A DNA stretch of 64,000 nucleotides from assembly GCF_027922425.1 (NCBI RefSeq), contig NZ_BSFQ01000001.1, forward strand, positions 124,001 to 188,000, given 5' to 3'. Under the pieces are notes generated by a model. That model saw only the letters and a list, made by a program, of their open reading frames with translations, made no database searches and was not told where the DNA came from. The translations under genes and the position numbers were made by a program. Positions 62,118 to 64,000 of this stretch are shown here, piece after piece. Position 1 is the stretch's first letter. The number at the start of each line of letters is the position of its first letter. The stretch comes from Pseudonocardia halophobica (GTDB lineage: Bacteria > Actinomycetota > Actinomycetes > Mycobacteriales > Pseudonocardiaceae).

Positions 62118-62253
62118 GGGTCCACTCCTCCCGCCCGTCCGGTGGGAAGGGTACGACCGGACACGCCGTTCTGCTCGCGGTGACCCGGGCCAGGAGGCCG
62201 ACGGCACGGGTCGTGGAGAACCGGACGGCCGCGCTGCACGGCGAGGTGCGGCG

Positions 62254-62592
62254 TCATCCGGCCTTCGGACGGATGCGCAACACCTTCACCTGCTCGTCGT
62301 CGAACTCCTCGAAGTGGAACTGGAGACCGGCGAACGGGCTGCCCGGGAAGTCGCCGGAGATCGTGCAGGTCACGACCGGTCCGTCCGCGGACTGCTCGAC
62401 CGCGGTGATCGTGTGGGTGACGAGCGGGACGCCGGAGCGCCAGGCGCGGACAGCGGCGGTGCCGGAGTGCTCCCCGCCTTCGTCCTCCACGAGGGCGTCC
62501 TCGGCGAACAACGCCAGGTAGGCCTCGTGGTCCTGGGAGGAGGCGAGCTCGAAGTACTCGCGGACGATCCGGGGGAGGGTGACGGCGGTCAT
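62254..62592 (-). CDS. SnoaL-like/NTF2-fold protein
   Basis: A 112-residue alpha+beta cone-fold protein (VREYFELASSQDHEAYLALFAEDALVED ... FHFEEFDDEQVKVLRIRP). Family members are polyketide cyclases, ketosteroid isomerase-like enzymes or binding proteins. Acidic residues line the pocket, but the reaction is unknown. AAGGAG lies six bases before ATG 62592. It follows the SDR gene by 50 bases on the same strand, suggesting a small catabolic or detoxifying operon. Confidence 0.87.
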   Translation of the reverse strand: MTAVTLPRIVREYFELASSQDHEAYLALFAEDALVEDEGGEHSGTAAVRAWRSGVPLVTHTITAVEQSADGPVVTCTISGDFPGSPFAGLQFHFEEFDDEQVKVLRIRPKAG

Positions 62593-62642
62593 GATTCTCC
62601 TTGTCGGGTGACGACCGGGTCGCGGTCGGATCAGGGACGGGA

Positions 62643-63419
62643 TCAGATGGTCGGGACGGTGCCGCCGTCGATGACGTGCTCCGCGCCGGTGATCGCCGAG
62701 GCCCGGTCCGAGACCAGGAATGCGACGAGCTCGGCCACCTCGGCGGGCTCGGCGGGTCGGCCCAACGGGATCCCGCCGAGGGAGTCCGTCAGGGTCGCCA
62801 GGGCGGCCTCCGCGCCGATGCCCTGCCCCTGGGCGATCCGGTCGATGAGCGCCTCGGCCGCAGTCGTCCTGATCATCCCGGGAGACACGGTGTTGACGCG
62901 GATGCCGCGCGGGGCGACCTCGTTGGCCAGGCCCTTGCTGTAGGTCGCCAGCCCGGCCTTGGCGGCGGCGTAGCCCAGGGTCGCGTCGAACAGGGGCATG
63001 GTGCGCTGGATCGACGTCACGTGGACGATCGCACCCCTGCCGCGCTCGATCATCCCGGGCAGCAGTCCGCGATCGAGCCGCACGGCACTGAGGAGGTTGA
63101 GGTTCAGCTCCTCCCACCAGTGGTCGTCGGTCAAGGCGGCGAACCCTCCGGACGGCGCGTGCGAACCCCCCGCGACGTGCACGAGGATGTCCACTCCCCC
63201 GTTCCGCACGACCTGCTCGACAACGGCTCGCACCCCCTCGGGAGTCGTCGCGTCCGCCGCGATGAAGTGGGACCGATCGGTGCAGCCGGCCGGCATGGAC
63301 CTCGCCGTGACCGTCACGTCCGCGCCGGCTGCGCGCAGCCGCTGCGCGACGGCGGCGCCGGTGCCCTTCGTACCCCCGGTGACCAGTGCGCGTCGTCCGA
63401 GGAGATCCTGCTCAGTCAT
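62643..63419 (-). CDS. Short-chain dehydrogenase/reductase
   Basis: A 258-residue classical SDR. The coenzyme loop is [12 protein letters not shown], strand 4 is LVHVAGG, the catalytic Ser is in HVTSIQ, YAAAKAG supplies Tyr and Lys, and SPGMIRTTA follows. The C-terminus [14 protein letters not shown] is complete. It probably reduces a ketone or oxidises an alcohol using NADP(H). It diverges from an HxlR regulator across a 69-base gap with nested palindromes, so it is the probable regulated target. Confidence 0.92.
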   Translation of the reverse strand: MTEQDLLGRRALVTGGTKGTGAAVAQRLRAAGADVTVTARSMPAGCTDRSHFIAADATTPEGVRAVVEQVVRNGGVDILVHVAGGSHAPSGGFAALTDDHWWEELNLNLLSAVRLDRGLLPGMIERGRGAIVHVTSIQRTMPLFDATLGYAAAKAGLATYSKGLANEVAPRGIRVNTVSPGMIRTTAAEALIDRIAQGQGIGAEAALATLTDSLGGIPLGRPAEPAEVAELVAFLVSDRASAITGAEHVIDGGTVPTI

Positions 63420-63427
63420 CGGCCCTC

Positions 63428-63466
63428 GCTACTGCTAGAATAGAAGTCAGTGACTTCGACAGTAGC
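63428..63466. promoter_or_regulatory. Nested palindromes, probable HxlR operator
   Basis: GAAGTCAGTGACTTC (63443-63457) is a perfect 7-1-7 dyad. GCTACTG (63428-63434) and CAGTAGC (63460-63466) form an outer inverted pair. They fill the 69-base divergent gap between the SDR and HxlR genes. Confidence 0.7.
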
Positions 63467-63488
63467 AGCAACTCGGAGGGAGTCAACC

Positions 63489-64000
63489 GTGGCAGGCAGG
63501 ATCCGGCTCGAGGACCGCGAGTGCCCACTGTCGACGGCTCTGGGGTACGTCGGCGAGTGGTGGACGTTGCTGATCCTGCACGACTGCTTCGACGGCTACA
63601 GCCGCTTCGACCAGTTCGAGGAGAACCTGCAGATCTCCACCAGCATGCTCACCCGCCGCCTGAAGACCCTCGTCGAGAACGGGCTCCTGGAGAAGCGGCC
63701 GTACCAGACCAACCCGGTCCGCCACGAGTACGTCCTCACCGAGCTCGGCCGCTCCCTGCGGCCGGTGATCGTCGCCCTCGCCGCCTGGGGGAACGCGCGG
63801 CTCGATCCGGCCGATCGCAGCATGATCCTCGTCGACGCCGCCACCGGGCAGGAGGTCGAGCCCGTGCTCGTCGACGACGCCACCGGACGTCGGGTCGACG
63901 GCGACGGGTTCGTCTTCGCCGCCGGTCCGGCGGCCAGCGCCCCCTTCCGCGACCGCTACGCAGACGTCGTCGCTGCGCCGCATGCCTCTGCAGCTGCAGC
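63489..64000 (+). CDS. HxlR-family transcriptional regulator (3' end outside window)
   Basis: At least 170 residues of a winged-helix regulator. The family pattern is clear: ECPLSTALGYVGEWWTLLILHDCF, then FDQFEENLQISTSMLTRRLKTLVENGLLEKRPY and TELGRSL. Many HxlR proteins sense electrophiles through a Cys near the N-terminus; Cys at position 12 (DRECPLS) is the candidate. A C-terminal extension after the canonical 110 residues continues past the window edge. GTG 63489 has GGAGGG upstream. Confidence 0.92.
   Translation, partial: MAGRIRLEDRECPLSTALGYVGEWWTLLILHDCFDGYSRFDQFEENLQISTSMLTRRLKTLVENGLLEKRPYQTNPVRHEYVLTELGRSLRPVIVALAAWGNARLDPADRSMILVDAATGQEVEPVLVDDATGRRVDGDGFVFAAGPAASAPFRDRYADVVAAPHASAAA

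Overview
The window is a very GC-rich actinobacterial chromosome segment. It has GC-saturated third codon positions, frequent GTG/TTG starts, ATGA/GTGA stop-start overlaps and leaderless-looking promoters. The gene set points to Pseudonocardiales and looks Pseudonocardia-like; that placement is inferred from gene content and order, not from a marker gene. Positions 31.5-45.3 kb carry the cell-wall and division signalling block known near oriC in actinobacteria: tRNA-Leu(CAG), fhaA, fhaB, pstP, rodA, pbpA, pknA, pknB, trpG/pabA, crgA, a PH-domain membrane protein, rhomboid and ppiA. A parS-like palindrome (19992-20007) and two DnaA boxes (43123-43144) fit an origin-proximal position.

Layout. 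0-4.1 kb: sugar-type ABC importer genes, a cupin lipoprotein and a P450. 4.2-8.4 kb: a MarR-MFS-YceI operon in which the exporter carries three C-terminal transthyretin-like domains and its YceI partner a fourth. 8.5-13.7 kb: gamma-glutamyltransferase, Ogt, a RecB-like nuclease and a Lys/Ala-rich protein. 13.8-16.8 kb: a copper cluster (small membrane protein, YcnI, CopC, CopD). 16.9-20 kb: a pentapeptide protein, a flavin disulfide oxidoreductase and an SDR-like protein. 20.3-24.2 kb: alcohol dehydrogenase, amidohydrolase and MIP18-like protein, the usual companions of propane-type di-iron monooxygenases but here without the oxygenase, followed by a FabG-like SDR. 24.2-31.5 kb: an MFS pump, an 0.8-kb gene-free tandem array of hairpin units, then a methyltransferase, TfoX-N protein, MetE-like protein, F420-type oxidoreductase, IclR regulator and a degenerate uridine kinase.

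The fhaA-pknB-trpG block is almost continuously translationally coupled. FHA proteins, PP2C phosphatase, SEDS glycosyltransferase, class B PBP and two PASTA/non-PASTA kinases would act together on polar peptidoglycan synthesis; CrgA belongs to the same elongation/division apparatus. Between crgA and the rhomboid gene lies a 23-codon Cys-rich gene with its own ribosome binding site and terminator.

45-64 kb is more variable. It holds a hydrolase, a secreted Ala/Pro-rich protein, an MntR-like DtxR regulator, a DUF4188 protein facing a large BTAD/NB-ARC/TPR regulator across a 42-bp palindrome, an HMA metal-binding protein with two small membrane proteins, an L,D-transpeptidase, two mycothiol-dependent isomerase-like proteins, furA-katG, a MEDS-STAS protein with an HATPase partner, and AraC, SnoaL-like, SDR and HxlR genes at the right edge.
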